The notes: generated by a model not told the origin, from the letters alone. 64,000 nt of DNA from an unidentified bacterial endosymbiont (GCF_918797525.1 NZ_OU963893.1:3596001-3660000); one strand, 5' to 3'; shown: positions 22,924 to 33,463, numbered from the stretch's first letter. Program-made: numbers and translations.

Positions 22924-23280
22924 ATGGCAACAATGAAACAACTCGTTGAGTCAGAAATAAGTGACTTCTTTGCTATTTTTGGCAGCCCCGGCGAGCCGGT
23001 GACTATTGAGGAGGCGCAGAAAACGCTTCTCTCACGAATTTCCCATTTGCTCAGCACCGATATGGCATGGATCAAATGCGTCGAACGTCTTCCAGAAACA
23101 CATGAACAGGTTTTGGTTAACGATCTCAATGGTGAGGGCGTGCTTATTGCCTGGCGGGCTGAATGGCAGAGCGTTTCCGGCCCCACAGGAAAGTGGCAGT
23201 GGGTTTTCCAGATCGAAGGCATTGAGCATGATGACGTTCGAATCGAAGAGTGGCTTCCATACCCATCCCCTTCTGCCTGA
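22924..23280 (+). CDS. DUF551 phage protein
   Basis: A 118-residue protein. The C-terminal half has the DUF551 pattern: WIKCVERLPETHEQVLV, then WRAEW and WLPYP at the end. The N-terminal 40 residues form a separate helical segment. ATG at 22924 follows TAAGGAG. DUF551 proteins are frequent in lambdoid phages and have no known function. Confidence 0.8.
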   Translation: MATMKQLVESEISDFFAIFGSPGEPVTIEEAQKTLLSRISHLLSTDMAWIKCVERLPETHEQVLVNDLNGEGVLIAWRAEWQSVSGPTGKWQWVFQIEGIEHDDVRIEEWLPYPSPSA

Positions 23281-23344
23281 CGCAACTGATAGCCGGTTAT
23301 GAGCTGGCTATTGGGTGCGAAAGCACTGCCACGTAATCCCTTTT

Positions 23345-23371
23345 GCCCTCCACTGTGAGGGCATTCTTTTT
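23345..23371 (+). terminator. Terminator in the early operon before xis
   Basis: Stem GCCCTC/GAGGGC with a six-base loop, followed by ATTCTTTTT. It separates the DUF551 gene from the xis-int end and would need antitermination to be crossed. Confidence 0.85.
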
Positions 23372-23382
23372 GGGAGTTCACC

Positions 23383-23475
23383 ATGCAATCAAACCCCATG
23401 ACCTGGCTCATCGCAGCACTTATGGCACTGGGCGCTCTCATCTCATTTCTTCACGAACCGGAATGTGTGCAATGA
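23383..23475 (+). CDS. Very small membrane protein
   Basis: A 30-residue peptide with one hydrophobic helix (MTWLIAALMALGALISFL). ATG at 23383 follows GGGAG, and the stop overlaps the next ATG (ATGA). The coupling and ribosome site support translation. Function unknown. Confidence 0.6.
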   Translation: MQSNPMTWLIAALMALGALISFLHEPECVQ

Positions 23476-23672
23476 CTGCTTTTAATGTGGGTTCATTAGT
23501 CCAGAAGAAGACCGGCGGTATACATGGCGTGGTGGATGGCCAACTGGAGCCGGAAGGCGATCACCCGAAGGCCTGGGTGCGTTGGGATGACGGTAATTAT
23601 TCAGTGCACGCGGAAAACGAATTACGCGCGGCCACGCCAGACGGACCGCAGTTTTATAAAACGATGTCATAG
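23472..23672 (+). CDS. Small phage protein
   Basis: A 66-residue beta-rich protein (FNVGSLVQKKTGGIHGVVDG, then AWVRWDDGNYSVH), suggestive of a small SH3-like fold. It starts by overlap and ends nine bases before the xis-like ATG. Confidence 0.6.
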   Translation: MTAFNVGSLVQKKTGGIHGVVDGQLEPEGDHPKAWVRWDDGNYSVHAENELRAATPDGPQFYKTMS

Positions 23673-23680
23673 GAGGGGAG

Positions 23681-24016
23681 ATGGTTACAGCAGAGCCACT
23701 CACTGCGCAAAAGGCGGCAAAACTCCTGAAGGTTTCACCAAGGACTGTCTATCGGCTAATCGACTCAGGCCAGCTCGCCGGGAAGAAGATCGGGAACAAA
23801 TACCGCACGACCGACGTCGCCTGTATTGCGTATTTACATGACCCACGCGATCCTGTTTCCGCGAGCGCGGGTGAACATAAAGGAGAAATTTTATGTCAAT
23901 CACCCTCAGAGGCGGCGTCTGGCACTGTCATTTCGTTACGCCGTCAGGGAAAAGAATTAGACAATCTCTTGCAACGGGGGACAAGAAACAAGCGCAGGAG
24001 CTGCACGACAAGCTGA
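23681..24016 (+). CDS. xis: Excisionase-like DNA-binding protein
   Basis: A 111-residue protein. Residues 5-50 form a MerR/excisionase-type winged helix ([20 protein letters not shown] and [11 protein letters not shown]). The last 40 residues are encoded in an overlap of 124 bases with int and are basic. It likely directs the integrase to excision. ATG at 23681 follows AGGAGGGGAG. Confidence 0.8.
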   Translation: MVTAEPLTAQKAAKLLKVSPRTVYRLIDSGQLAGKKIGNKYRTTDVACIAYLHDPRDPVSASAGEHKGEILCQSPSEAASGTVISLRRQGKELDNLLQRGTRNKRRSCTTS

Positions 24017-25056
24017 AGGCTGAAGCATGGCGGGTGGATAAAATTGGGGAACTGCAGACGAGGACGTTCGAGGAGTGTTGCATCAGGTGGATCCGCGAGA
24101 AGGAACATAAGCGGTCCCTTGATGACGATAAGACCAAAATCAAATATTTCCTGCGGCATTTCTCCGGCCGGGATATTTCAACCATCACGGCTGATCAGGT
24201 GCATGAAGCTGTTTCTAATATGGTCAACCGTAAGCATATTCAGGTCTGGGAGTCTCGACGGGACGCGGCTATACGCCGGGGGAAAGAACCGCCGTCGTAT
24301 GTTGAGAAACCGGTAAGCCAGGCTACAAAGAGCCAGCACCTTTCGTTCATGCGCTCTCTGTTCAAGGCTGCGGCTAATGACTGGGGCTGGATTAAAGCGG
24401 CCCCGGTTATCAAAACCAAAAAGCCGATCAGCAAGCGCATCCGATGGCTGACCAGGGGCGAGGCAGAACGGTTAATTGCCTGCATGCCGGAGTCGATAAA
24501 GCCGGTGGTGATATTTGCGCTGGCAACCGGCCTGCGCCGCTCCAACATCATTGATCTGGAGTGGCAGCAGGTCGATATGCAGAGAAAGGTTGCATGGGTA
24601 AATCCGGAGAACGCGAAGGCGGGCAAGGCTATCGGCGTGGCTCTGAATGATACCGCATGCAGGGTGTTAAGGGATCAGATTGGTAAAAGCTCGCGATGGG
24701 TATTCGTTCACACGAAGCCATCGACGCGCCCGGATAAAACACTGACTCCGGCAGTCAGGAAAATGCGAGTGGACGACAACAGCGCCTGGCGCATTGGTCT
24801 GGTAAAAGCGGGTATTGAGGATTTCCGTTTTCACGACCTCCGGCATACCTGGGCGAGTTGGTTAATTCAGTCCGGCGTGCCGCTGTCCGTACTGCAGGAG
24901 ATGGGCGGCTGGGAGTCGATCGAAATGGTGCGTCGTTATGCTCACCTGGCACCGAACCATTTAAGCGAACACGCACGGAAAATAGATGCCATTTTTGGCA
25001 ACCATGACACAAATACGACACAAGGAGAAAATCAGGCTGGTTTGAAACTGGCGTAA
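23893..25056 (+). CDS. int: Tyrosine-recombinase integrase
   Basis: A 387-residue phage integrase. An N-terminal arm-binding domain and SAM-like core-binding region are followed by the catalytic domain from about residue 185. Catalytic residues are visible: Arg in ATGLRRSNI, HxxR in [10 protein letters not shown], His/Trp in [10 protein letters not shown] and Tyr in [10 protein letters not shown]. It inserts and, with Xis, removes the prophage at argU. ATG at 23893 follows AAAGGAG. Confidence 0.95.
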   Translation: MSITLRGGVWHCHFVTPSGKRIRQSLATGDKKQAQELHDKLKAEAWRVDKIGELQTRTFEECCIRWIREKEHKRSLDDDKTKIKYFLRHFSGRDISTITADQVHEAVSNMVNRKHIQVWESRRDAAIRRGKEPPSYVEKPVSQATKSQHLSFMRSLFKAAANDWGWIKAAPVIKTKKPISKRIRWLTRGEAERLIACMPESIKPVVIFALATGLRRSNIIDLEWQQVDMQRKVAWVNPENAKAGKAIGVALNDTACRVLRDQIGKSSRWVFVHTKPSTRPDKTLTPAVRKMRVDDNSAWRIGLVKAGIEDFRFHDLRHTWASWLIQSGVPLSVLQEMGGWESIEMVRRYAHLAPNHLSEHARKIDAIFGNHDTNTTQGENQAGLKLA

Positions 25057-25071
25057 GTGCCTGTTTCTAAA

Positions 25072-25148
25072 TGGCACGCCCTGTAGGATTCGAACCTACG
25101 ACCTACGGCTTAGAAGGCCGTTGCTCTATCCAACTGAGCTAAGGGCGC
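25072..25148 (-). tRNA. argU: tRNA-Arg (anticodon UCU), prophage attachment site
   Basis: A 77-base tRNA with encoded CCA. Acceptor GCGCCCU pairs with AGGGCGU, the anticodon loop is CUUCUAA, and the T loop is GUUCGAAUC. The 3' end faces the integrase gene 15 bases away. The same gene serves as attB for DLP12 in E. coli and is called fimU beside the Salmonella fim cluster. The tRNA is intact after integration. Confidence 0.97.
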
Positions 25149-25187
25149 ACGGAGAAGAGTAAACTTCGTGGTGGTGAAACGCCTGGA

Positions 25188-25215
25188 ATTATACGGCCAA
25201 TGACAGGTGAGTCAA
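25188..25215 (-). promoter_or_regulatory. argU promoter
   Basis: On the minus strand TTGACT (25215-25210), 16 bases, then TATAAT (25193-25188), about 40 bases upstream of the tRNA. Near-consensus sigma-70 promoter. Confidence 0.85.
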
Positions 25216-25795
25216 TGCCTTTTCCATATTCTGCGCCGATAACGGCTAGCTGATTGTAAATACGGCTGTTTTTTCGACATTTTTGTACTTTATGCTGACA
25301 CAATGAGACGCTGCGAAAAGGCTTAGCGCCATTTAAGTAACGCCTTCTGTTTTCTTGCGCATTACCTCGCCACACTGGATGACGTATCCCGGCCATCTGG
25401 ATGCTGGCAGATAGCAGGACAGTGTCGAGACAGCGCCAAACCTCACGTATACGCCCTGCCCTGTTACAATATTTTCATCAACCTGCCGATAACTGTCTTA
25501 ACGAAGCCAGAAAGTGTCAGCGGCTAACAATCCCGGGTCTTTGCCTCTGACAGGAGGATGTTGAGAAAGCGTTAGTCCACGCACTCTTATTCTGTCGGCG
25601 AACTCTATACGGCGTCAAAATCATTAAATACGCGTTCTGGCGTTACGTGCTCCCCCTGCGCGACGGAAATGGCTTTCGCATGGCGTTCAACTCGCCGGAA
25701 TGCAGGCAGGAGCCTGGCTCGGCCAGGGACAATATTGGCCGTCCTGGACATGGCCGGAGGATTAAACAGCCATCTCCAGGAGGGAGGCCATACGA
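25216..25795. other. Gene-free stretch between argU and fimY
   Basis: 580 bases without a supported gene. In Salmonella fimW lies in this neighbourhood; no frame resembling its LuxR-type protein is present here. The last 100 bases should contain the fimY promoter. A GGAGGGAGG ribosome site ends the stretch. Confidence 0.6.
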
Positions 25796-26506
25796 ATGAC
25801 AGTGCGACGTTATCGTCGGCGTCGTACAGGAAGTGATACTCTGGGATTTACGTACTCGCCTTTTGCTCCCCCCTTTTTCGACCGGCTTGAATTTTTGAGT
25901 CAGTCCATAAACCTGAGCCGCAAAACGGACGCCCCCTTTATCATTCTGGTTACGGAGGATAATTTTCTGCGCACCGGGTTTCTGCACGGGCAGTTTCCGC
26001 TCAATTGCTGCTGCGACTATGCAACGCTGGAGGACGCTTTTGGCGCGCTGAGCCAGTGGCCATCTGCTCGACTGGTGGTCGATATCGAAAGTCCTGCAAC
26101 GCCCCTCATCGAGAGACTGGATCAACTGCGCAGGCATAGCCTGTACCCTCCCTTTCTGGTACCACATCTGTTAATCAGCGCTGATGATTACGACACCCGT
26201 TTGTTCTGCAAAGCTTCAGGACCTTTTCATGTACTCGAACGACAACTGACCGCCGCGACGCTACAGCAGAGCCTGCTGGAGGTAAAAAGCGCGCCGTTTT
26301 TAGCTAAAGAGTGGTTCACGCGCACCGAATGGCCCATTTTGCAGGCGCTCTCACAGGGTAAGACGCTGCGTCAGATTGCTTTGATACAAAACCGCCCTTA
26401 CAGCCGCATCATTTATCGCCTCAGCGGTATCCTGTCTAAACTTGGGCTGACACATCGTCAGGAATTGCTGCACCTTATCAATAACATCTCAATTCACGCT
26501 ATTTAA
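25796..26506 (+). CDS. fimY: FimY-type fimbrial regulator
   Basis: A 236-residue protein resembling Salmonella FimY (240 residues). The N-terminal two thirds has no clear domain. The C-terminal part has a LuxR-like helix-turn-helix (WPILQALSQGKTLRQIALIQ, then RIIYRLSGILSKLG). FimY acts with FimZ to activate fimA. It is on the opposite strand to the structural genes, next to argU. ATG at 25796 follows GGAGGGAGG. Confidence 0.85.
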   Translation: MTVRRYRRRRTGSDTLGFTYSPFAPPFFDRLEFLSQSINLSRKTDAPFIILVTEDNFLRTGFLHGQFPLNCCCDYATLEDAFGALSQWPSARLVVDIESPATPLIERLDQLRRHSLYPPFLVPHLLISADDYDTRLFCKASGPFHVLERQLTAATLQQSLLEVKSAPFLAKEWFTRTEWPILQALSQGKTLRQIALIQNRPYSRIIYRLSGILSKLGLTHRQELLHLINNISIHAI

Positions 26507-27313
26507 CCTATTGACTTAACTATTAATTCTTAAATGCACTTAAGAATTTACTTAGCAATAATGTTGATTTTTTGTTTAATTCTAACAATTTTGTTGAAAT
26601 TACAACTATTCCTAATTACTCCACTTCTTCCATGTTAAATGTTACAGAATGGCATAAAATCAGTATTTTACTCCATCCGTCAAGAGATGAGCTGTTCCGT
26701 TAATGGGATGATAATGATGAAAAAACACGCAACTCAGCGGCGGGAATGGCGTGTGTAAAACAGAATAGGCAGCATATCCTGCTGTTCGCGTAAGGATTTT
26801 TAGCAAAGGGACGGACGTGCTTTCAAACGAAGTTATCATGCCAAATGCAGACAAATTTTGAGCCAAAGAGTGATGGCGCTCAGCCGCTGAGTCGGCTTAA
26901 TTTTATTAACAACTGTTCAACATACAGGGACATCTGTCATTTTTTGTTATTACATAAAGATGAAAGGACGCGGTAAACGGAATAGCAGGAGATTTGCGCT
27001 GATTTTAAAATAATAGCGATTAAGTTCCAGAATATAATACAAACGCAAATTCCGGACTAAATTTACAGGGTTTTCGGAAAAAACTTACGCGGTATAATAG
27101 GACGCGTTTCAAATATGAATAAGAAACCCCTTTTGCCAACACCAGCCAAATGAGACAACCGCGCTGAGGCACTGATTTCTCGCTACGTTAACAAGGATGC
27201 TTTCGCTCTTCCAGGGAAAACCACCGTATAAGGATCTGCATATTTATCCTTCCGGCTTTTGAGAGTTTTTACAAAACTCAGCATAACGCTTTTAACAATC
27301 TGAGGCATAAAAA
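26507..27313. other. AT-rich 807-base gap between fimY and fimZ
   Basis: Strongly AT-rich with no convincing frame. A 68-codon minus-strand frame at 26660-26866 lacks a ribosome site and family resemblance. The stretch should hold the fimZ promoter and could bind H-NS. No repeats or small RNA recognised. Confidence 0.6.
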
Positions 27314-27946
27314 ATGAAACCGGCATCCGTTATCATTATGGACGAACACCCTATTGTCAGAATGTCGATAGAAGTCCTGCTACAGAAAAATAAAAATATC
27401 GTCGTCAAACTCAAGTCCGGCGATAGCCACGAAGTACTTGACTGTATCCGCAACCATGCGATTGACCTGGTAATCCTCGACATCGAACTCACGGGGACGG
27501 ATGGGTTTGCATTACTTAAAAGAATCAAATACTTAAACAAAGATATCAAGGTACTCTTCTTGTCTTCTAAGTCAGAGTCGTTTTACGCGGGGCGGGCCAT
27601 CCGCGCTGGCGCAAACGGGTTTGTCAGTAAACGAAAGGATCTGGGCGAAATCTATAATGCGGTAGAGATGATCCTCACCGGCTATTCATTCTTCCCGTCG
27701 GAGACGCTGAATTTTATAAACCATCTGGGTACGCGGACCGGAGCCGCGGTAGATATGCCATTATCCAACAGGGAGGTCACGGTACTGCGTTATCTGGCGA
27801 ATGGATTATCAAATAAGGAGATTGCAGAACAGCTTCTTTTAAGCAATAAGACCATCAGTGCGCACAAATCCAATATTTATTCCAAACTTGGCGTACAAAG
27901 TATCGTTGAATTAATTGACTACGCCAAAGCGCACGAGCTGCTATAA
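27314..27946 (+). CDS. fimZ: FimZ response regulator
   Basis: A 210-residue NarL-type response regulator. Receiver residues are visible: acidic pair in IIMDEHPI, phospho-acceptor Asp56 in LVILDIELTG, and Lys in FVSKRKD. The C-terminal LuxR helix-turn-helix is LSNREVTVLRYLANGLSNKE onward. FimZ binds upstream of fimA and activates type 1 fimbriae, and in Salmonella it also lowers motility. It converges with fimF across a hairpin. ATG at 27314 with a weak ribosome site (GAGGC). Confidence 0.93.
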   Translation: MKPASVIIMDEHPIVRMSIEVLLQKNKNIVVKLKSGDSHEVLDCIRNHAIDLVILDIELTGTDGFALLKRIKYLNKDIKVLFLSSKSESFYAGRAIRAGANGFVSKRKDLGEIYNAVEMILTGYSFFPSETLNFINHLGTRTGAAVDMPLSNREVTVLRYLANGLSNKEIAEQLLLSNKTISAHKSNIYSKLGVQSIVELIDYAKAHELL

Positions 27947-27956
27947 GCAAAATTCA

Positions 27957-27986
27957 CTCCCTGCAACCCAGTGGAGTTGCAGGGAG
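27957..27986. terminator. Shared hairpin between fimZ and fimF
   Basis: A perfect 11-pair stem CTCCCTGCAAC/GTTGCAGGGAG with an eight-base loop. On the minus strand a short U run (ATTTTG) follows, so it probably terminates fimF and may also stop fimZ transcripts. Confidence 0.7.
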
Positions 27987-27997
27987 AAGAAGCAATG

Positions 27998-28522
27998 CTA
28001 ATTGTAATTGATCATAAAGGTCGCATCGGCATCAGCCCGACCGGGCTGAGGGTTATCCGCCGTGGCAATATAGTTTGCATAAAACGATAATTCTGCATTC
28101 CCTTGCGCATCCACCATCACCGGCTGGCTGGCCTGCTGTAGCGCCAGGCGCGTTTTGTCTCCATTGCGGATCTCAACCGCAACCTTGCCTGCCGTACTGC
28201 CCTCGCTCAACGCCAGCAAATCGCCATTGCTGCCGTCCGCTTTACCTGAAAAGGTCAGAGAGGCGGCCCCGGGTGGACAACCGGTCAACTTCAGCGTAAA
28301 GGGGATGGGTTGCGTGCGGCTTCCCGTGGTACGGAGCTGCCTGGTCGGCCAGGTGCCCAGCGTAATAACCTTGTCGCTATCGCTACCCTCAGCCACACAG
28401 GTAAAGTCGATAATGTTGCCGTGCATCAGCATGTTGATTTCCCCCAATGCCGTTACGGCCTGCGCGGTAGAATGAATCATCAACAGTACCGTCGCGGCAA
28501 AATAGCGCCTGCGGATAAGCAT
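27998..28522 (-). CDS. fimF: Minor fimbrial subunit FimF
   Basis: A 174-residue pilin with a signal peptide cut near residue 22 (STAQA). A Cys pair is separated by about 40 residues, and the C-terminal donor pattern ATFMINYN is typical of chaperone-usher subunits. It probably links the FimH tip to the rod. ATG at 28522 follows AAGGAGG; a GTG directly before it abuts the ribosome site. Last gene of the fim operon. Confidence 0.88.
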   Translation of the reverse strand: MLIRRRYFAATVLLMIHSTAQAVTALGEINMLMHGNIIDFTCVAEGSDSDKVITLGTWPTRQLRTTGSRTQPIPFTLKLTGCPPGAASLTFSGKADGSNGDLLALSEGSTAGKVAVEIRNGDKTRLALQQASQPVMVDAQGNAELSFYANYIATADNPQPGRADADATFMINYN

Positions 28523-28531
28523 CACTCCTCC

Positions 28532-29542
28532 TTAATCGTAATCCACACGCAAATAGCCGCGGGAAGTAAAACGTCCCTCAGCGGGCTTATTACCCGTCAC
28601 GCTTACCGGCCAGACGCGGATGCCCACCTGCGCCTGGCCGCTATCGTCGAGGCGGAACGGGACTTTACTGGCCAGGCTGTTGGGCGTTAACGGCGTCCCG
28701 CTGGCGTTAGCCACTACAAACCCCAAATCTTTATTATCAGACACCAGCGCATTCCCCTGGACGTTGTCGCTATCCGCTTCAATGCGCATTGTCAGGTAGG
28801 CATTCGCCTCGACGTTGGTGCATTTAATGGCGACAGTTTTGCTTTGCGGGGAGATTTTTTGCGGTCGATTCCCTGCCCCGGCATCACTGAACAACGACGC
28901 GCGAATGTCACCGAAATCAAATTCCACTATTTGGCCTGCATTAATTGCACAACTCTGAGGTACCTGAATCGTCCCGCTGTAGCTTATGGAGTAGACCTCT
29001 GTATTGAGCGGATCGGACGATGTGGTCGTCACATAGACGCTAAACATCTTCTGCGGCGGGATCACCACCATGTTGATAAACCGGCGCGTGACCCTCAGGC
29101 GAAAGACCAGCCTCGAGTCGTTAACCGGGAAGGGACTGTTGTTCGAGACGTTATGATGCTCGCCCATCTGAATAAAATTGGCTGGCGGGTAAAACGTGCC
29201 GACGAAATCATCATGGATCTGCATCGCCCCATCAAGGTAATCATTAAGCTTCAAATATTTATAGCTATCTATCACTGTCGTCACCGGGAGGCTGGTGACA
29301 TAGCTACGCATAGTGGACCGTCCGGTTGTTCCACGGGGACAAATGGCGTTTACCCCCACCAGCCCGGATTTTTGCGCCAGGGTGACAATCTCTCCCGGCC
29401 TGTTGTTGGCATGGTTAAATACGCCTGAGAGATCGTAAGAAATATCCTTCGCCACCCCTGTCGAATTTTGACAGACCGCCGCCCATGCGGGCAGCGCACT
29501 GCACAGCACTACAACGCCAAATACATAACGGCATCGGTTCAT
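28532..29542 (-). CDS. fimH: Fimbrial tip adhesin FimH
   Basis: A 336-residue two-domain adhesin. A signal peptide (to AWAA) is followed by an N-terminal lectin domain (about residues 23-185) with Cys pairs and by a C-terminal pilin domain that starts near GTIQVPQSCAINAG and ends RGYLRVDYD. In Salmonella FimH binds mannosylated glycoproteins. Ligand specificity cannot be inferred from the sequence. ATG at 29542 follows AAAAGGAAC; an earlier in-frame start lies inside fimD. Confidence 0.88.
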   Translation of the reverse strand: MNRCRYVFGVVVLCSALPAWAAVCQNSTGVAKDISYDLSGVFNHANNRPGEIVTLAQKSGLVGVNAICPRGTTGRSTMRSYVTSLPVTTVIDSYKYLKLNDYLDGAMQIHDDFVGTFYPPANFIQMGEHHNVSNNSPFPVNDSRLVFRLRVTRRFINMVVIPPQKMFSVYVTTTSSDPLNTEVYSISYSGTIQVPQSCAINAGQIVEFDFGDIRASLFSDAGAGNRPQKISPQSKTVAIKCTNVEANAYLTMRIEADSDNVQGNALVSDNKDLGFVVANASGTPLTPNSLASKVPFRLDDSGQAQVGIRVWPVSVTGNKPAEGRFTSRGYLRVDYD

Positions 29543-29555
29543 TATTGCGTTCCTT

Positions 29556-32117
29556 TTAGGGTTCACAGCGCGCTCCCGCTAAGGTAATAGCCTGACTCAG
29601 GCTTTCCGGCGGTAACTGGTAGCGCGCGCGGCACTGAGAGTGCATTCCATCGCCCCACTGAATAAGTAGCTCACCTTCCAGCGGCATCCCGCTGAGGTAA
29701 ATTTGTCCGTCATCGCCCACCATGCTGGTGACGCCGCTATGGGTTTCGCGCACCACGGCACCAAACGGCACCGGCTGGTTGCCCCGCGTCACGGTCAGTA
29801 AGGCCCGCGCACCAATACGGGTATCAAAGCTGGCGCGTACCAGCGCGCCGTGCGTGGGTACGACGCTGCTGACGTTGTTTTCAATATCCGTGTTATTACT
29901 CATGGTGTTAGTATCCAGCGCCACGCGGTTGTAGCGGTAGACGGTGGCATATGGCATAACCGCATAGCCTCGCCAGTCGGTTTTCACCCCGGTCTGATTC
30001 TCTACGCTGACCCCCTGCGCGCCCGGCGCTTTAATCAACACGTTGGTGTCGCCCAGCGGCTGGCTGAAGGTCACGCCATCGGCATGACCGACCACGCCGC
30101 CGGAGAGCTGCCAGTTGAGATCGTGTTGATTTCGCGCGTAGTTATAGCCCGCGCCAAGCGTAGCGTACGTCGCCTGCCAGCCAGCACTGGCGCTGCCGCT
30201 TGAGCCGTTATTGCTGGTGTGCCCTTGCGTAACGCTGTAATTCAGGTTGCGATCCTTAAGCAAAGTACCGCTTACGCCGGTTTGCCAGCTGGTATCGCCG
30301 CTGCTACTGCGGCTGGCGGACGCCGTGGCGTAGGCGCGATCGATTGCGTTATCGCGGCGCAAGCCGTTACGGGTAAACAGGCTGAATGGCACAGAGACGT
30401 TAAATGACGCAATGCGGTCGGTACCCTCTATCCCGACCGCCTTGTTCCACGACCAGGAGAGCGAGTAGTTGATCCCCTGCACGCCTCCCGCGTAGCCGAG
30501 CTGGTACCAGAGGTTCGAATCCCCGGTTCCCCAGTAGGTCTGCTCGCTGCCGGAGACATACACTGAGCCATAGTCCCCTAGCGACTGTGAAAGGTTGAGC
30601 TGAAAGCGTCCTTTTTTATTCCAGGTCAGGTTATGATAGCTCTGCACATCCGGTACACCGTTCTCATCTTTGCTTTCGCCGTACTGATAACCTTCCATTG
30701 AGCGCCAGGCGACATCATCCAGGGTATAAAATCCTTTTGTGGAGTAGCGATAGCCCAGCAGTTGGATGTTGGTGCCAAAGCCGTTAAGCGATTTGGCATA
30801 CAGGAAACGCAAGGATTGCCCTTCGTGGCGGCTGTCGTCCGCCAGCCGGCTACGGGCATGAGTGAGATCGAGCGAGACGGCTCCCCAGTCGCCGAGATTT
30901 TTCCCCGCCCCCACCGCCAGGGCGCTGTAACGCGACGCCATCTGCGTGCCGCCGTAGAGCGTAAAGCCGTTCGCCAGACCGGCAATCAGCGTTCCCTGGG
31001 TGAAAAACGGCTTGTCTTGCTCGCTGTTGCCGCTGCGGTAATCCCCCGCCACCAGGTCATACTTCCAGCGTCCTTCACGCTGCAGTAATGGCACGGTAGA
31101 GTACGGCACGGTGTAACGTTGCTGGCTGCCGTCCTTCTCTTCCACCGTCACGTCAAGATCGCCGCTGGAAGAGGTTGGGTTCAGGTCGGTAATCGCAAAC
31201 GCGCCGGACTGCACATAGCTCTGATAAATGACATAGCCATTCTGGCGAACCACGACTTTAGCCGGCGTGCGGGCAATACCGCGAACGGTGGGCGCATACC
31301 CCTGGAGGCTGTCCGGGTACATACTGTCGGAAGAGTAAAGCCGTCCGCCGCGAAAACCGATGCTGTCGAAAACGTCATTGCCGGTGTTGCTATCGCCCAG
31401 CACCAGCTCGCTTTTAAGCGGGATAACCGTGCGCTGCGCCCAGGTACCGATATTCTGCCACTCGCTATGTCGTTGACCGCTACTTTGCGTATAGCGCCAG
31501 GCGCCGTTATTGCGCAGCCGCCAGGCATCGTAGTTCAAGCCGCTTTGCAGGTTAAGGTAGGCGCTGTCATCTTTGCTTCCCCGGTTACCGGTGAAGCTGT
31601 AATTTAGCAACGCAGCGGGGATGCCTTCATCCCATTGTTCGGGAGGAATATACCCCCGGGCGCTATTCTGCATCGCGACCTGCGGCAGGCTGATGTTCAG
31701 GCGCAGCGCCGCAAAGTTGAATGCCGTTTCGCTACCGGGAATGGCCGTTGTCAGCGGGACGCAGCTCTCCTGCGGCGCGTTAGCCAGCTCGGGGAATGCC
31801 GTGATATTCACGCCAAACCGATCGAGCATCGCGCGCGTAATACAGGCCGTTAACCCCCCTGCGATCGGCTGCGTATCGTCTGCGTGCTCAAAACGCACGT
31901 CCTGAGTGCCAATAAACTCGTCGTTGCGCCAGATATCCACACGATAGACACCCGGCGCCTGCTGGTGACCTTGCTCAAAACGTGATAAATCCGCCACGTT
32001 AGCCGTATCGTCAGATAAAAAGGCCGGGTTGAAGTAGCTTTCGCTCCAGCCAGAATGCGGCCAGAGCATAATCATCAATGCCAGTGCAACCGGACAGTAA
32101 CGCCATTGCGTATTCAT
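29556..32117 (-). CDS. fimD: Outer-membrane usher FimD
   Basis: An 853-residue usher: signal peptide, N-terminal periplasmic domain ([20 protein letters not shown]), 24-strand barrel with plug, and two C-terminal domains ending in a Cys-containing [12 protein letters not shown] segment. It secretes and assembles fimbrial subunits. ATG at 32117 follows AGGG. A GTG at 32135 overlapping the fimC stop is an alternative that adds six residues. Confidence 0.93.
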   Translation of the reverse strand: MNTQWRYCPVALALMIMLWPHSGWSESYFNPAFLSDDTANVADLSRFEQGHQQAPGVYRVDIWRNDEFIGTQDVRFEHADDTQPIAGGLTACITRAMLDRFGVNITAFPELANAPQESCVPLTTAIPGSETAFNFAALRLNISLPQVAMQNSARGYIPPEQWDEGIPAALLNYSFTGNRGSKDDSAYLNLQSGLNYDAWRLRNNGAWRYTQSSGQRHSEWQNIGTWAQRTVIPLKSELVLGDSNTGNDVFDSIGFRGGRLYSSDSMYPDSLQGYAPTVRGIARTPAKVVVRQNGYVIYQSYVQSGAFAITDLNPTSSSGDLDVTVEEKDGSQQRYTVPYSTVPLLQREGRWKYDLVAGDYRSGNSEQDKPFFTQGTLIAGLANGFTLYGGTQMASRYSALAVGAGKNLGDWGAVSLDLTHARSRLADDSRHEGQSLRFLYAKSLNGFGTNIQLLGYRYSTKGFYTLDDVAWRSMEGYQYGESKDENGVPDVQSYHNLTWNKKGRFQLNLSQSLGDYGSVYVSGSEQTYWGTGDSNLWYQLGYAGGVQGINYSLSWSWNKAVGIEGTDRIASFNVSVPFSLFTRNGLRRDNAIDRAYATASASRSSSGDTSWQTGVSGTLLKDRNLNYSVTQGHTSNNGSSGSASAGWQATYATLGAGYNYARNQHDLNWQLSGGVVGHADGVTFSQPLGDTNVLIKAPGAQGVSVENQTGVKTDWRGYAVMPYATVYRYNRVALDTNTMSNNTDIENNVSSVVPTHGALVRASFDTRIGARALLTVTRGNQPVPFGAVVRETHSGVTSMVGDDGQIYLSGMPLEGELLIQWGDGMHSQCRARYQLPPESLSQAITLAGARCEP

Positions 32118-32131
32118 CGCCCTGACTCTGT

Positions 32132-32824
32132 TCACAGATTAACGCTACGCGGCGGCGTGATCGCGCCGTAGTCATTGACACTCTGCCAGGAGAGCGTGTC
32201 GCCAGCCCCCGCAGGCAGGACCTGTTGCACCGCGTTTTTTGGCGCAACCATCAGGTTATCCAGCGTTTGCCCGCCGAGCTTCAGATTGACCAGCGTGATG
32301 TAATACGGCGAGGCGTTGCTGACCTTAAGGTGGTTACCGACGCGTTCAAAACGCAGCTGTGAGAGCGCGTCCTGCGGCGGCATGGCCAGTTTGTCCGGAC
32401 GAACAAAGAGTTTGATACGTGACAGGATGGCCAGTTGCAGAACGTTATTGTTTTCCGTTTTGCCTTTATTCATCGAAGGGATCGCTTTTACGTTCATATA
32501 AAACAGCGATTCACGGTCTACGGGCAGCGCCGGACCCGCATAAATAATGCGCAACGTATTTTCGCTGTCCGGCTCGCTCACAAACAGCGGCGGCGTAACG
32601 GCAAAGGTTTTTTCTTTTTGCCCGCTGGCATTCTCGATCCACGCGTTAATTAAATAACGCTCTTGCTTGTTACTGTTGGTTATCGAAAGCGAGGTCTGTT
32701 TCGCTTCTGCAGGGTAAATAACGCGTGTGGCCCCCAGAGCAATACCGCCGGAGGCATTGGCACACGTAGAAAACACCGTAAAAATAAAAAATAAAATCAG
32801 TCCGCGTTTATTCAGGATGTTCAT
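32132..32824 (-). CDS. fimC: Periplasmic fimbrial chaperone FimC
   Basis: A 230-residue PapD-type chaperone: signal peptide to CANA, then two Ig-like domains. The conserved [11 protein letters not shown] edge strand and the subunit-anchoring Arg/Lys pair (Arg in TRVIY and Lys in RIKLFVRP) are present. It folds subunits by donor-strand complementation and delivers them to FimD. A GTG directly upstream of the ATG is also possible. It overlaps the usher frame if GTG 32135 is used. Confidence 0.92.
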   Translation of the reverse strand: MNILNKRGLILFFIFTVFSTCANASGGIALGATRVIYPAEAKQTSLSITNSNKQERYLINAWIENASGQKEKTFAVTPPLFVSEPDSENTLRIIYAGPALPVDRESLFYMNVKAIPSMNKGKTENNNVLQLAILSRIKLFVRPDKLAMPPQDALSQLRFERVGNHLKVSNASPYYITLVNLKLGGQTLDNLMVAPKNAVQQVLPAGAGDTLSWQSVNDYGAITPPRSVNL

Positions 32825-32858
32825 CACAACCGTACCTTTAATATTGTGTTCGCAGGCG

Positions 32859-33401
32859 TTATGGATAAATCAAGGTGAACCAGACATCCGACTGAATATT
32901 GCCTGGTTCGAGGTGTTCGGAAATAGCCCGATAGCGGGCGCTAAAATGAAATGCCAGCTCACGGGTGTCGATCGCCAGCCAGCTGACCGCCGGGGCGTTC
33001 GGGATAATAAGACGCTGTTGTTCGTCGAAAAGAGCCAGCCCAACGCCGCTGCTTACTGGGCTTTCGCCTGACCGCGATGTCGCCAGGAAGACCTGCGGAT
33101 CTTCGTCCGGAGTCACGCCCTGAAACTGGATCCCCACGGTGCGTGAGACATCCGCGCTGCAATCCAGCAACCGCACCGTGAAAGGCACATTAACAGTGGA
33201 AAAGCTGCCCGCACCGGTAAAGGCGTTGGTGCGGTACTGCCCCATATCTATGCGCATATACTGGCTGTCCGGTGCGACGGCACAGCCGCCGTTAACCAGC
33301 TCACCTTTGAGGTGAACTTTGCCGCCCTCAATCACCACGGTATGGGCATCGACCTCTGAGGCCATCGCCAGCGCGAACAGCAGTATCCCAGTCCTTATCA
33401 T
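32859..33401 (-). CDS. fimI: Fimbrial protein FimI
   Basis: A 180-residue pilin-like protein closely resembling Salmonella Fim[16 protein letters not shown] near the N-terminus, [11 protein letters not shown], and the end EVWFTLVYP-like DVWFTLIYP. Signal peptide to about residue 18. FimI is required for fimbriation and may end the rod. ATG at 33401; GAAGG directly abuts it, so initiation may be weak and couple to fimA translation. Confidence 0.88.
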   Translation of the reverse strand: MIRTGILLFALAMASEVDAHTVVIEGGKVHLKGELVNGGCAVAPDSQYMRIDMGQYRTNAFTGAGSFSTVNVPFTVRLLDCSADVSRTVGIQFQGVTPDEDPQVFLATSRSGESPVSSGVGLALFDEQQRLIIPNAPAVSWLAIDTRELAFHFSARYRAISEHLEPGNIQSDVWFTLIYP

Positions 33402-33463
33402 CCTTCGTTCCCGGTATTTACGTGAAAAGGCCTCATCCCTGAAGCCGCCGTTGAGCAATGCCG

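Larger units (their letters stand above)
1..25072. mobile_element. Lambdoid prophage (right half), integrated at argU
   Basis: An integrase gene ends 15 bases from the 3' end of tRNA-Arg(UCU), the usual arrangement for tRNA-targeted phages. The map int, xis, early left genes, OL, rex-position genes, cI, OR, cro, cII, O, P, nin genes, Q, lysis follows lambda order throughout. The integrase-proximal end is in the window. The left end, with tail and head genes and the second attachment site, is not. The attachment core probably lies in the 3' part of argU, but it cannot be delimited without the other copy. Regulatory and replication genes look intact. The only damage seen is an apparent frameshift in the antirepressor gene. 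Confidence 0.93.

Noticed and set aside
26660..26866. 68-codon minus-strand frame between fimY and fimZ
   Set aside because: No ribosome site, low-complexity AT-rich sequence, no family.
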